64,000 bases of DNA from Valencia hispanica (lineage: Eukaryota > Chordata > Actinopteri > Cyprinodontiformes > Valenciidae), in assembly GCA_963556495.2 (NCBI GenBank), contig OY747715.1, positions 2,231,239 to 2,295,238 on the forward strand, read 5' to 3'. Each line of letters opens with the position of its first letter. Position 1 is the first letter of the stretch. Positions 54,901 to 64,000 of the stretch are shown here, in pieces. The translations under genes and the position numbers were made by a program. Under the pieces are notes generated by a model. It worked only from the letters and a program-made list of their open reading frames with translations, made no database searches and was not told where the DNA came from.

Positions 54901-57900
54901 CAGATTCCAGATTTTCCCAGGCAATGGAGAGCCCCTGAGTTGAACCTCTGTTTTCCGTGTTTAGCGTTTTTTTCTTGTTGTTGTCTTCTCCTCTGCAGAG
55001 TGGTGACCCAGTTCTTTGTGTTCCTCTACTGTAAATGTCTGTGGCGAGGCCTGAAGTTTGTCGCCAGGAAGTTTACGGGCCGCTGTGAGCTGCAGCGGAT
55101 CTGCTACAGCAACAAACCCGGTGCTCGCAGGACTCTGAAGATCGGTAGGCTGGAGCTGCATGCCGCCTGACGCTTTAACATCACATAGTTTACATGTTCA
55201 ACAACAATAACTCAGACAGAACATCTGCAGTGAAACGTTCCCCTCTCTCTTTCATATTTAACCTCGGTTTAACAATGACTCCATTATGGAGGCTCAGCAC
55301 AGCAGCTAACGTGGTAAAGTTAGATATTTAGGAAAACTGTCCTGCTGTTGAATTTACAGTATGGTGAGAAAGTGTTGGCCTCACTTCAATCTTTTCAGCT
55401 TAAAACAAACTTTAATATTAGACAAAGATGAGCTGATCAAGAAGATGTGTTTGAATCAGGATTTAATAAAGAAAAAAAGCTCCAACCAACCTGGCCTGAT
55501 GTGTGAAAACATGATCGCTGTTCTTGGTAAAGCTTGGATTAATTTACCGTTTAGAAAACTAAACTCAGGCGTAAAAGCCTGATTTCTGCCAGATCTGAAG
55601 GACCTGTCTGAATCCTAAAAAGCAACACATCCTGATTTGATCTGATGCAACTCTAGAACAGATGAGAAAAGTTAAAGAATCCTGGCGGAGCTACCAGAAT
55701 TACTCCAGGAGGTCCAGAAGAACCCAGAAGAACATCTGAAGCTCTGCAGGCCTCGCCGCCTCAGCTAAGTTCAGGAGACCCGTCTCACATTCACCAGAAA
55801 ACATCCTGATCATCCTGAAGACTTCTGAGAAAATACTCTGTGGTCCCGTAACACCTGGAGTAAAAACAACAGCATTTCTGAACCAGAACATCAGACCTAT
55901 AGCCAAACATGGTGGTGGCAGTATGATGGTATGGGGCTACGTGTCTGTTTTACCTTCAGCTCAAACACGGATGGGTGAAGCACGGAAACAATGAACCAAA
56001 ACACACCAGATAGTTCATTTCTGAGTGACTCAACAGGCCATAAATAGAGGTTCTGGAGCGGTCTAGTCCAGTGTTTCTCAAACTTTTTACAGTATATACC
56101 ATCTGAGAAAATGTCGAGCTCTCCAAGTACCACCATCATGACCAACCTGAACGTACAGTAGAGAAGGCTTATTACCCTTTTAACTATGGACAATTAACAA
56201 ATCAGGCATATTTACCCCTAATACGGATTATTTATTGGTAATTGTTGCCAGCCTCAGCCACACTGTACAAAACGGTGTCTTTATAACAGGCGCTTAAACT
56301 CATCCTAACAAGCTTCAACACCGTAGCAGGCTTATAATGAAACAAAAAGCAAAGGGAAGGCAATGCTTAGGCTATTTAAAAATATGAATTTTATATACTT
56401 TGTGTATTTTTATTAAACGTTTTGTACTATTTTGATTGAATTGTTCTTTTTTTTTTTATTATTTTCAAAATATATTTGACTTTCCTCCAAGTACCACTAG
56501 GGGGAGCTTGCGTACCACAGTTTGAGAATCATGGGTCTAGTCAAAGCAAAGATTTAAATCCAGTAGAAATGCTGTGACAGGCTGTTAAAGCTGGAAAACC
56601 CTCCAGTGTGTGTGAATTAAAACGATTCTGCAGATCAGAGTGGGTCAACATTCCTCCACTGTGATGTTAGAGACTCATCAGCTGCTGCTGCTGCAGACGG
56701 AGGAACAGTTACTAGCTTCTAGCTTTAGGGAGGGATTCGTTTTCCCACAGGATAATAATATAATAAATAAAAAAATAAGATAATAATGCGGAGGTTTTCT
56801 GGCATTCCCATCGTTTCTTCTAACACTTTGTAACATTTTCCTTCCAGAGTCGTCCCTGCGATACTCCAAGTATGAGGTACGATTCTCTGGTCCTGCATAC
56901 ATTTTCACGCCCTCATTCATCCGTCCTTCATGCTCACCGTCCTCTCGTCCTCCGCAGCTGCTGCAGTCGGCCCTCAGTGTCCATCCAGACAAGGTGGAGA
57001 AGACCATCGATGACATCATGGCCTTGAAGAGGATCAACCCGGACACCAACCCGCAGTAGGACTCCTCGCTGCTGCTCATCCGGGGGAGGGGGATCGTCCC
57101 TGCAGGGTGGTCGCTGTCCCTCCTCACTGTCCGTCTCTGTGTCTCCAGGCTGGGCGTCTCTCTGCAGGCCAGCCTGCTGCAGATTGTGGGCTACAGGAGT
57201 TTGATGGCGGAGGTGGAGAAGCTCCGCAGGGAACCTTACGACTGTGAAAACGCAGAGCATGAGAGCATGCTGATGAAGGTACAGCTGCCTGTCGTCCGTC
57301 TGGAGAACGGCAGAACAATCAGAGAAACATTTTATTCCACATGTTTATTTGTTACTTTCTTCACATTCAAAACTTTAAATACACTAAGATTACTGGGCCT
57401 TTAAACCGTGTGGGAAAGCCCAGCTGGTGATGTCATGGCTTGGAAGGCTTCTGATAGGTCCATTCACAACATTACAAAGTTGAGGTTCGACTTTAATCTC
57501 CTCAAACAAATATAAACATATATAAGCATACCCATGATGGGAATGTCCAACCATGGTACGGATCAGGAAGGAGACGGGTTCTGGTCTGAAATGTGTCAAT
57601 GGACCCCAGAACAAAAGCCAAAGACCTCCTGAAGATGCTGCTGAAGCTGGTGAGAGAGTCTCTTAATCACACGTGAAATGAGTCCATAGGGCTGAAAGGC
57701 CACTCAGAAAGTAAGAAGCCATTACTGCAATAGCAACATTAAAGCCAGATTACAGTTTGCAAATGGACTCAGGGACAAAGATGTTAGTTTCTGGAGACGT
57801 GTGTGTCGTCTGACAGTAAAACTGAACTGTTTGGACATAATGATGCACAGGGGTGGCAGCATCATGCTGTGGTGGGCAATTTGCCGCAGGAGGGACTGGT

Positions 57901-60900
57901 GCACTTCACAAACAGATGGCACCATGATGAGAGAACATTGAAGCAACATCTGAAGACATCAGCCAGGAAGGTAAAAGTGGACGATGTCCGTCAGCCAGTG
58001 CTGTAGTCAAGTCACCGTCTCTAGAGTCCAGGTCGCATTTGAGTCGCTAGGTCCCAAAAAGTATCTTCTAGTCCAAGTCAAGTTATTATCGACCTGAGAA
58101 CAAGTCAAAAATAATAGAGCATGTTGTAGATTTTAACACTATTATAATGGAAGCCATACATGGTTTACTTTATTTAACAGAAAACTGTCCTCCATGCCCC
58201 ACGTTAGCACCAAGCTAACACGATAGCATGTGAAAATAAATAAATAATAACACATGCTTAAACTAAATTTGAAAACAATCAAACATCAACAGGTTACCCT
58301 TACACCAGCGGCGGTTCTAGACCAAATTTACCAGGGGGGGGGGGCAGAGTTTGTTCATGGGGGAACAAAACAAAAGCATGAAACAATATTTCAATATGTC
58401 ATGGTTTAATATATTAAATGAGCCAAAGGGACTCTTGTGGCTCCTGATCCAGCAGATGAAACTCAACATGGCTGAAGCTAAAAGTTCAACACACTCATTT
58501 TTAACTCACTGTTAAAATAAAACTTTAAAGGTAAGAAATGAAATCGGTCCAAGAGATAATTTAGTTATGGTTTATGTCCTAAATCATCTTAAAAAACTGA
58601 TTTAGTATTATTTCTGCAGTACGGGGGCCATAAGACGGGCCAGGATCAGTTCTACGGGGGCACTGGCCCCCGTTGGCCCCTCTCTAGAACCGCCCATGCC
58701 ATACACTCACAAAGGCTCTGGGAAGTTCTGGTTATTACGTTTGTCCACTAATCTGCCCTGATGTAATAAGCTAACATTAGCATCAGCTACATGCTAATTA
58801 CAAAAACAGCCATTTATCATGTCGGAGTCCAGGTCATTGTTGGAGTATGAGGTTAGCTGAGAACGTAATAAAGCTGATTTGACCTTTATTGGCCTGTTTG
58901 GCTTGTAGACGTAGATCCCTGCTGTGAGCTCTGCTGTGTGTGTTTGTGTGTCGCAGCTGTGGAAGGAGCTGCGTCCCGACGTCCCCCTCACCGCACGCAT
59001 CTCCAAGCAGTGGTGTGAGATCGGTTTCCAAGGCAACGACCCCAAGACTGACTTCAGAGGGATGGGCCTGCTGGGCCTGCAGAACCTGCTGTAAGCTCAG
59101 AACCTGGAAACCCGGACGGTTATACCGTAGGGGTGTAACGGTGCGGCCCTGTCGGTTCGTTACCGAATGAATCCGGCCGTTTTCTACCTGAACACATGCA
59201 GGACGTTTATGCCCAGAACTCAGGGTGCAAGTGCCACGTTCCCAGTTACCACTAATCTCTATGTGGGAACATTAATGGTTTCTCATGCAGCTACAGTAGA
59301 AAAAGAAAGATTGACTGAACCAGAACTTTGTCAGCGAACGCATCTTTCAACAGCAATAAGATCCATAACACGCTCTGCTCTGAACTGAATGACTCTGCGG
59401 AAACAATGGAAACATCAGTGATACTAGAGAAAAACCAGCTGACGTCCAACATGGCTACCAGTAGCATCCAATGAGCCCAAACTCCTTATTTTGGATAAAA
59501 CACAAGTCGGAGGAATCCCTGTTGATGAGAAGGGATTTTCCCAACAGCTGTGCATGCTGCATTCAAGTACAGCTGGGAGACTAGGCTGTCAAAATATCAA
59601 AAGAACTCCAAAGTGATTTAAGCATGATTTATTCTGAAATATGGGCAACGTTTACAAGTGTAAAACATTAACACTCACTGTTTTCAAGTGGTTATATTGC
59701 TTTCTACTCTGGCTATGTCTGCTTGTACTATTTTATTTAATCTATAAAAACAAAGAATCCAATCAAATCCCCAGTCAGTTCTACACTTTCAACTTTTTTA
59801 AGTTATTGAACATAATAAAATGTAATTAATTTCAGGAACTGAAAGAAAGGAATTTGGGAAAAAGGTTCTGTGTTTTATGCTGATCAAAGTAAAAAAAAAT
59901 GTCCAAAATACCCAACCGTGACTTTAAAACCCCAAATACGTACAGAACCGTGATCTTTGTGTACCGTTACACCCCTATTATACTGTGTTTTAACTGAAAA
60001 CCTGCTGACTCATCGTTTCAGCTCAACGTTTGCTTTGCTGACCTTCTACCTGCTCTTTCTCTCTCGGCAGGTATTTTGCAGAACATGACAAGGCCAGCGC
60101 TCTGCAGATGCTGCAGGATTCCCTTCAACCAAAGCACAAGTACGCTGGTGTGAAGCTTCCCAGCCTGGTTAAGGGTCAGAGGAGCGGTTAGATGTTCCTC
60201 CAGCCTCCACTGTCCTCCATCTCTCTGCCTGATTAGCTTCGCTCTCACAGCTCCATGTCATTCGCTGCCTCTCTACGTTCTGATGCTGCTGCTTCTCTTG
60301 TTTGCCGTCTGCATATTAATGAGTTGTCTCATTTCTCAAATGAAGATTCTTCTGTTTTGTTTCTTCTTTTGCTCTTCACCTTCATTTCCGCCCGCTCCGC
60401 TTACTTTCTCTCCATCCTGTGCACCTTAGGAGCTCTCACAGAACGCCCAGGTACCGCCTTCGCTTTCACTCACCTGCTGTTTTAATGCATCCACAAACTT
60501 TTCATTGATTCATTTCTTCAGGGTCATGTTTCATTTATTTAAGCTTAACTGGATTTGAATGGCTCCTCCATTACAAGAAGGTTTCTACTTTAAAAAACCC
60601 TCCTAGGCTTGTTTTCTGTTTGCTTTTTGTCACATTTAAATGTTTCAGATAATCAAATAAATGTTAACATCAGACAAAGAGAACCTGATTAAATACAAAG
60701 GGAAGTTTTCATACAATGACTTATTAAGGGTTAAAATCTATTCGATTTAGGGTGACCATATTTTGATTTCCAAAAAAGAGGACTCTTGGCCAAGACTTTT
60801 GATTTTGACATATTTAAAGTGTGCATCCTCCGTGTGGTTAGAATGAACAGTTAAATAACACACTTCAAATAGGGTTTCACAAGTACATGAAATCTCTGGA

Positions 60901-61567
60901 AATTAATTCATAATAGAAATAATTACTCTTCCCAATTAAAAAATTTACCAGTAAGAATACTACCTCACTTTTTAAGTCATACCGGACAAAAAAAAAAAAA
61001 AAGGAAATAATACTCTGAGAAAAAAAAGTATTGTTTTCTTTTCAATGTAATAACAAAAGTAAAAAGCAGGAGTCTCAAAAAGACAATAAAAAGTGTATCC
61101 TCCAGTCTTTAGTTTTCATCTTCATCCTCCTCAGTCAATTTATAAATGACTGTTAAGGGAGAAATATGTTTCTTTCTTTAAACAAGGATGAGGCTGAAGT
61201 CCTGATCGACGTTTTCATATTTATTAGTAGATTTTTGTACAGGGACCCAGAGCCGGGCACAAACTCTGACTCTTTCACACCCTCTCAATAACTCCAACTC
61301 ACCCGCCCTGAAACGAAGTCATGTTATGATCCTCACTCCCTCAGACACCGTGTTCACGTCGAGCCCCTCAAGGTTATCGAAACACTTCTCACTGTAGCCT
61401 AGAGTGTTTTCCATCATCTGAAATGTTCCGGCTCATATAAAGCTGCCTACTGTGTCTGTTGGTATCTGATGCTTCTCACGTCAACGGTCCGTGACTCATG
61501 CGTGTGTTTTTCACAGCGAGCTGAACAAACCTGACTGGGAGCAGAAGAACTCTGACAAAGCCATCGG
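48918..61567 (+). CDS. elmod1: elmod1 gene, ELMO domain-containing protein 1 (8 exons, 3' end outside window)
   Basis: ELMOD1 is a GTPase-activating protein for Arf-family and Arl2-type GTPases; in mammals it is needed for hair-cell stereocilia. Eight exons join in frame: 48918-48934, 54999-55144, 56848-56876, 56958-57055, 57149-57278, 58957-59090, 60071-60139 and 61517-61567 (674 nt, residues 1-225 of about 330). The start MKHFLR equals that of vertebrate ELMOD1, which separates it from ELMOD2. Then come [14 protein letters not shown], a hydrophobic N-terminal segment, and [13 protein letters not shown]. The ELMOD GAP signature is complete in exon 6: [17 protein letters not shown] with W159 and the catalytic arginine R174. 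The rest of the ELMO domain continues past base 64000. Exon 7 joins directly to exon 8, giving a shorter linker than human; an alternative small exon cannot be excluded. Confidence 0.93.
49096..50437 (+). repeat. CCAT-type tetranucleotide satellite, 1.34 kb, with higher-order units
   Basis: Nearly pure tandem ccat with regular variants (ccgt, ctgt, tcacc, ctat). Variant blocks recur in the same order, e.g. from about 49124 and again from about 49255 (spacing near 131 bp). One plus-strand frame is open for 529 codons (HPSIHPS type) only because the repeat lacks stops. It lies about 160 bp below elmod1 exon 1. Confidence 0.97.
50640..51070 (+). mobile_element. L1-like LINE 3' end
   Basis: The plus strand reads YHQGGVTEL in one frame and [20 protein letters not shown] in another (about 50660-50725), a common C-terminal block of fish LINEs. 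The 3' UTR ends in cccttgagacaataaagttt at about 51040-51062. Confidence 0.68.
51100..51960 (+). mobile_element. Tc1-like relic, interrupted by a small MITE
   Basis: Reads [21 protein letters not shown] sequence near 51480, [12 protein letters not shown] near 51635-51680, [14 protein letters not shown] and [12 protein letters not shown] near 51765-51795: order and motifs of a Tc1 transposase with frame breaks. Confidence 0.7.
51186..51376. mobile_element. Small MITE inside the Tc1 relic
   Basis: A 190-bp palindrome: taggtctccaactctggtcctcgag on the left is mirrored by ctcgaggaccggagttggagacctc on the right, as are ctgctccaacacac and gtgttggagcag. A common fish hAT-type MITE. Confidence 0.75.
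51961..53279. other. elmod1 intron 1, little recognised
   Basis: Between about 51850 and 52200 a block with agctgtgct(..)aatgctaa recurs two to three times imperfectly, perhaps decayed MITE copies. Otherwise nothing assigned. Confidence 0.4.
53280..53480 (-). mobile_element. L2 LINE 3' UTR relic
   Basis: Plus-strand text (catcaagcatgtggcaacagtagagaggaacctccagaagaaccgggct) parallels the 3' UTR of the L2 at 3850-3945 (gagcaagcatgtagcgacggtggagagga...cctccaacagaaccaggct). Confidence 0.6.
53550..54185. repeat. Unclassified purine-rich interspersed repeat
   Basis: Begins gtcatgtttgcgtataaagaacccaaatgcagcaa, a type of end often seen on dispersed fish repeats. Strong A/G bias on the plus strand throughout; no coding potential. 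Confidence 0.4.
54186..54998. other. elmod1 intron 1, end, nothing recognised
   Basis: AT-rich; no exon, repeat family or RNA gene recognised before the exon 2 acceptor. Confidence 0.45.
54999..55144 (+). CDS. elmod1: elmod1 coding exon 2 (residues 6-55)
   Basis: Encodes [18 protein letters not shown] through GARRTLKI. Acceptor CTCTGCAG, donor GTAGGC, exit phase 1. Confidence 0.94.
55358..56690 (+). mobile_element. Tc1-like relic in elmod1 intron 2, split by a hAT MITE
   Basis: Starts with a gtatggtgagaaagtgttggcc end. The decayed transposase reads [17 protein letters not shown] near 55909, NNEPKHT near 55988-56010, and, joined across the [17 protein letters not shown] followed by [16 protein letters not shown]: the third catalytic region. 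Frame breaks present. Confidence 0.75.
56069..56534. mobile_element. hAT MITE with exact 8-bp duplication inside the Tc1 relic
   Basis: GTCTAGTC flanks both ends (56061-56068, 56535-56542). Left end cagtgtttctcaaac; right end, other strand, ccatgattctcaaactg. Removal restores the Tc1 SKDLNPVE frame. Confidence 0.85.
56848..56876 (+). CDS. elmod1: elmod1 coding exon 3, 29-nt microexon (residues 55-64)
   Basis: Encodes [10 protein letters not shown], matching human ETSLRDSKSK. Acceptor TTCCAG, donor GTACGA, exit phase 0. Confidence 0.88.
56958..57055 (+). CDS. elmod1: elmod1 coding exon 4 (residues 65-97)
   Basis: Encodes [18 protein letters not shown] through INPDTNPQ. Donor GTAGGA, exit phase 2. 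Confidence 0.94.
57149..57278 (+). CDS. elmod1: elmod1 coding exon 5 (residues 97-140)
   Basis: Encodes [18 protein letters not shown] through HESMLMK. Donor GTACAG, exit phase 0. Confidence 0.95.
57413..58010 (+). mobile_element. Tc1-like relic in elmod1 intron 5
   Basis: Same family as 1681-2650: both have gatgtcatggctt..ggcttctgatagg near the left and ggtggcagcatcatgctgtggtg then ggcaatttgccgcaggaggg..ctggtgcacttcac. Inactive. Confidence 0.68.
58307..58698. mobile_element. hAT-type MITE
   Basis: Left gcggcggttctagacc followed by a G-run; right ggcccctctctagaaccgccc. The ggcggttctaga ends are inverted. The target duplication is unclear. Confidence 0.6.
58957..59090 (+). CDS. elmod1: elmod1 coding exon 6 with GAP signature (residues 141-185)
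   Basis: Encodes [18 protein letters not shown], then [19 protein letters not shown]; fits the W-x3-G-F-Q-x3-P-x-T-D-F-R-G-x-G consensus of ELMOD GAPs. Exit phase 2. Confidence 0.96.
59128..59977. mobile_element. hAT MITE with near-exact 8-bp duplication
   Basis: Inverted ends taggggtgtaacggt / taggggtgtaacggt, flanked by ttataccg (59120-59127) and ttatactg (59978-59985). It ends 94 bp before elmod1 exon 7. Noncoding. Confidence 0.82.
60071..60139 (+). CDS. elmod1: elmod1 coding exon 7 (residues 185-208)
   Basis: Encodes [18 protein letters not shown] then QPKH. Acceptor TCGGCAG; donor GTACGC chosen because it keeps frame with exon 8. Confidence 0.85.
60140..61516. other. elmod1 intron 7, mostly unassigned
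   Basis: A tagggtgaccatattttgatttcc motif at about 60749, the end type of a common fish DNA transposon, is the only hint of a repeat. Several A-runs; no exon seen. Confidence 0.4.
61517..61567 (+). CDS. elmod1: elmod1 coding exon 8 (residues 208-225)
   Basis: Encodes [18 protein letters not shown], matching human KAEWEKKRMDKAIG. Donor GTAAGT, exit phase 2; the next exon (YSFAIVG in the family) is not in the window. Confidence 0.9.
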
Positions 61568-61627
61568 GTAAGTGTCCGAGTGTCGGTTCTGTCGGACAGG
61601 AGGTTCTGCTGCAGGAGCTGCATGTGT

Positions 61628-61930
61628 GTGTGTCCTTGTTTAGCTACCCTACTTAGGACCTTTTCTGGGATATTCACTAACCTTCCTGAAGACCGATGGA
61701 CCTTATAGGGACCAAAGCCTGGTCCTAATATGGTGGACCCCCTTTTTTAAGGTTAGGGTTTAGGTTTAGAGGTGTGGTGTGAATTATGTTTTGGTTAAGG
61801 TTAGGAATAAACTGGTAATGGTTAAGGTAAGAATTTGGGTTAGGCATAAGTGCAGCTAATAAAATGAATGGAAGTCAATATAAAGTCCTTATATGGGTAG
61901 AAATACAGACTCGTGTGTGTGTGTATTGGA
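61628..61930 (+). repeat. Dispersed repeat with degenerate ttagggt tracts
   Basis: ggttagggtttaggtttag and ggttaaggttagg motifs at about 61752-61830 lie between caccctacttagg-type sequence on the left and a (gt)n run at about 61915. Telomere-like in part but degenerate; a common fish repeat type. Confidence 0.55.
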
Positions 61931-62589
61931 CCTGGATGTGGAGCAGCTCAAACCTGTGAGCATGTTCAGCAGCACGCTGAACATTTGGCCTAGTAAAAAC
62001 ATGGCGGTAAGGTTCTGGATACTTTTGAAAGGCACCGCAGCTTCTGGGAAAGCAACCTGCAGCACAGCTAACAGGACTCGGTTATTAAACCCAGACATCT
62101 ACTGACAGGAGATCTGCTGCACTGTTCAAGGTTCTCCTCAAAAACTCTGATGCTAAAATCACAAAATCCAGGAATACTAAGTACTAACTATGCCATCATG
62201 TTGGATGAGGACCGAGGCACAGACTGATTTAGATGAGGATAGATTTAATAACTAAAAGGCAGACTGACAATAAAAGCTGAGGGAAAACATGTAGGTTACA
62301 CAGGGACATGAGGTGATCAGAGAGCTTAAAGGAACCGTATAATGTTCTTTTTTAGATACCGTCAGCCTCTCTGAGCTGCAAATGTGTGCTGCACGTTTTC
62401 TCCAACCCCGATTACCTGCATTAGCCGCAGAAAGGAAACTGACGACAAAAACAAGCAACTCGGAAACAGCCAGTCTCTTCTACGTCACAGAGAAAATGAG
62501 TATTCATTGTTTTGCCTACCTTGGCTTGCGACCGGCCACGGGAAGGCTGGATTGTTTTTGCGGTTAGGAGAGAGCAGAGCACGTCTCTG

Positions 62590-63457
62590 CTAGTAGAAGC
62601 TAACCGTTAGCAACTCGGCTAGTAGAAGCTAACCGTTAGCAACTCGGCTAGTAGAAGCTAACCGTTAGCAACTCGGCTAGAAGAAGCTAACCGTTAGCAA
62701 CTCGGTTAGTAGAAGCTAACCGTTAGCAACTCGGCTAGTAGAAGCTAACCGTTAGCAACTCGGCTAGAAGAAGCTAACCGTTAGCAACTCGGTTAGTAGA
62801 AGCTAACCGTTAGCAACTCGGCTAGTAGAAGCTAACCGTTAGCAACTCAGCTAGAAGAAGCTAACCGTTCGCAACTCGGTTAGTAGAAGCTAACCGTTAG
62901 AAACTCGGTTAGTAGAAGCTAACCATTAGCAACTCGGTTAGTAGAAGCTAACCGTTAGCAACTCGGCTAGTAGAAGCTAACCGTTAGCAACTCGGCTAGT
63001 AGAAGCTAACCGTTAGCAACTCGGCTAGTAGAAGCTAACCGTTAGCAACTCGGCTAGAAGAAGCTAACCGTTAGCAACTCGGTTAGTAGAAGCTAACCGT
63101 TAGAAACTCGGCTCGTAGAAGCTAACTGTTAGAAACTCGGTTAGTAGAAGCTAACCGTTAGAAACTCGGCTAGTAGAAGCTAACCGTTAGAAACTCGGCT
63201 AGTAGAAGCTAACCGTAAGAAACTCGGCTAGTAGAAGCTAACCGTTAGCAACTCGGCTAGTAGAAGCTAACCTATAGAAACTCGGTTAGTAGAAGCTAAC
63301 CGTTAGAAACTCGGCTAGTAGAAGCTAACCGTTAGCAACTCGGCTAGTAGAAGCTAACCTATAGAAACTCGGTTAGTAGAAGCTAACCGTTAGAAACTCG
63401 GCTAGTAGAAGCTAACCGTTAGAAACTCGGCTAGTAGAAGCTAACCGTTAGAAACTC
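62590..63457 (+). repeat. 29-bp tandem array, about 30 units
   Basis: Unit ctagtagaagctaaccgtt followed by agcaactcgg, with alternating variants (gttagt/gctagt/gctagaag; agcaac/agaaac). Variant order itself repeats in places (a three-unit pattern at about 62590-62860), so blocks were copied together. Not a CRISPR: no unique spacers. Confidence 0.95.
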
Positions 63458-63463
63458 CAGAAC

Positions 63464-63582
63464 ATGGCGGAACACGTTCGGCGTTGTGTTATTTGTGGAC
63501 ATAACACATCAGCGTTGCATTTTAAGAAAGAGGAGCTGAGGAAGAAACGGTTGGAATTTGTCCTTGGAGCGTCACCAGTGAC
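63464..63582 (+). CDS. Candidate THAP-like first exon (transposon derived)
   Basis: ATG at 63464 opens a 39-codon frame that ends at a GTAAGT donor in phase 2. It starts MAEHVRRCVICGHNTSALHF, then a lysine-rich stretch and LEFVLGAS. A CxxC at residues 8-11 followed by HF and a later basic-aromatic segment resembles the first half of a THAP zinc-binding domain; the rest would be in the next exon, outside the window. It sits inside a likely TTAA element and next to a satellite, so it is more likely transposase-derived than a host gene. Confidence 0.4.
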
Positions 63583-64000
63583 GTAAGTTAAGTTAGTTAT
63601 TTGTCTGAAGGCAGCACAAGAGTCTTGTTGCTATTTGCCAATCAGAGGCGAGACGTTTGCATATCATAAATATTTTCTGAGTAATCCTGCTTTCCACTGG
63701 ATGCGTAATGGGCGCGTAGCGTCTGCGAAGTGTAATACGCAGCCATGAGCTACCATTAAAGTCAATCTGACCATTTCCACCGGGCGCGTAGCACCACGAA
63801 TCGGACGCGTGTCGTCGCGGCCCTCTCCTAAATTTACGCGGCTGGTTTAATTTTTTGCTATACGCTCATAAAACGCATCAATCTCAGGAGTTTGGATCGG
63901 GCCAGACAGGAAATCAGGCACGAAAGCAATGAAAAGAATCCTGAAATTTTCAAAATAAAAGACACATGCAGATTTCAGATTGCTTAACTACGAAAAAACA

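Larger units (their letters stand above)
62330..64000 (+). mobile_element. Probable TTAA-flanked element (left part), contains satellite and THAP-like exon
   Basis: TTAA at 62326-62329 is followed by aggaaccgtataatg, similar in form to the ends of the TTAA element at 12009. Inside are the 29-bp array and a short exon with a CxxC start. The right end was not found, so it probably runs past the window. Internal MITE-like sequence (ttccaccgggcgcgtagc) lies at about 63694-63795. Confidence 0.45.

Noticed and set aside
61740..61850. Interstitial telomere sequence
   Set aside because: Only degenerate ttaggg-like units, part of a dispersed repeat also defined by its flanks; no long (TTAGGG)n run.
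62590..63457. CRISPR-like array of 29-bp repeats
   Set aside because: Units are directly adjacent without spacers and the context is a vertebrate intron; it is a minisatellite.
1..64000. tRNA, rRNA or snRNA genes
   Set aside because: None recognised by eye on either strand; a tRNAscan or Rfam search would be needed to exclude decayed copies.

Overview
This is vertebrate nuclear DNA, almost certainly from a ray-finned (teleost) fish. It has interrupted protein-coding genes with GT/AG introns, a transposon mix typical of fish (L2-type LINEs, Tc1/mariner, hAT and TTAA-flanked elements), tetranucleotide satellites and a CpG-rich promoter. The species cannot be named from the sequence alone; a percomorph is plausible. 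Nothing looks bacterial or like an operon.

Three genes were rebuilt exon by exon, with reading frame kept across every splice. (1) cul5 (cullin-5), minus strand, 29868 down to 45: sixteen coding exons giving residues 1-636 of roughly 780; the 3' exons lie beyond base 1. (2) slc35f2, plus strand, 34024 to 41487: complete, eight coding exons, 368 codons. (3) elmod1, plus strand, from 48918: eight exons giving residues 1-225, including the whole GAP signature; the last third lies beyond base 64000. The order cul5 / slc35f2 / elmod1 matches the ELMOD1-SLN-SLC35F2-RAB39A-CUL5 block of human 11q22.3. RAB39A and SLN were not found in the intervals where they would be expected. The genes are unrelated in function (ubiquitin ligase scaffold, membrane transporter, Arf-family GAP); they share ancestral linkage, not a pathway.

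Most of the remaining sequence is transposon debris, much of it nested. In cul5 introns: a nearly full-length, 5'-truncated L2 LINE with an esterase-domain ORF1 (3629-8180); an L2 tail split by a DNA transposon that carries a MITE (8330-10370); a TTAA-flanked element with a THAP remnant (12009-13177); a second TTAA element with a possible solo LTR inside (14946-16113); a repeat present in two introns (about 16.6-18.3 kb and 20.4-23.8 kb), each copy broken by different insertions; and a MITE whose right arm took a LINE tail (24.3-25.4 kb). Between cul5 and slc35f2 lie hAT and Tc1 relics and a MITE whose arm expanded into an 18-bp tandem array. Slc35f2 introns hold Tc1 and hAT elements. The slc35f2-elmod1 interval has the best preserved Tc1 element (42868-44443) and a clean hAT MITE. 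Elmod1 intron 1 holds 1.35 kb of CCAT-type satellite. Its last visible intron ends in a TTAA element with a 29-bp, about 30-copy array next to a THAP-like exon, cut by the window edge.
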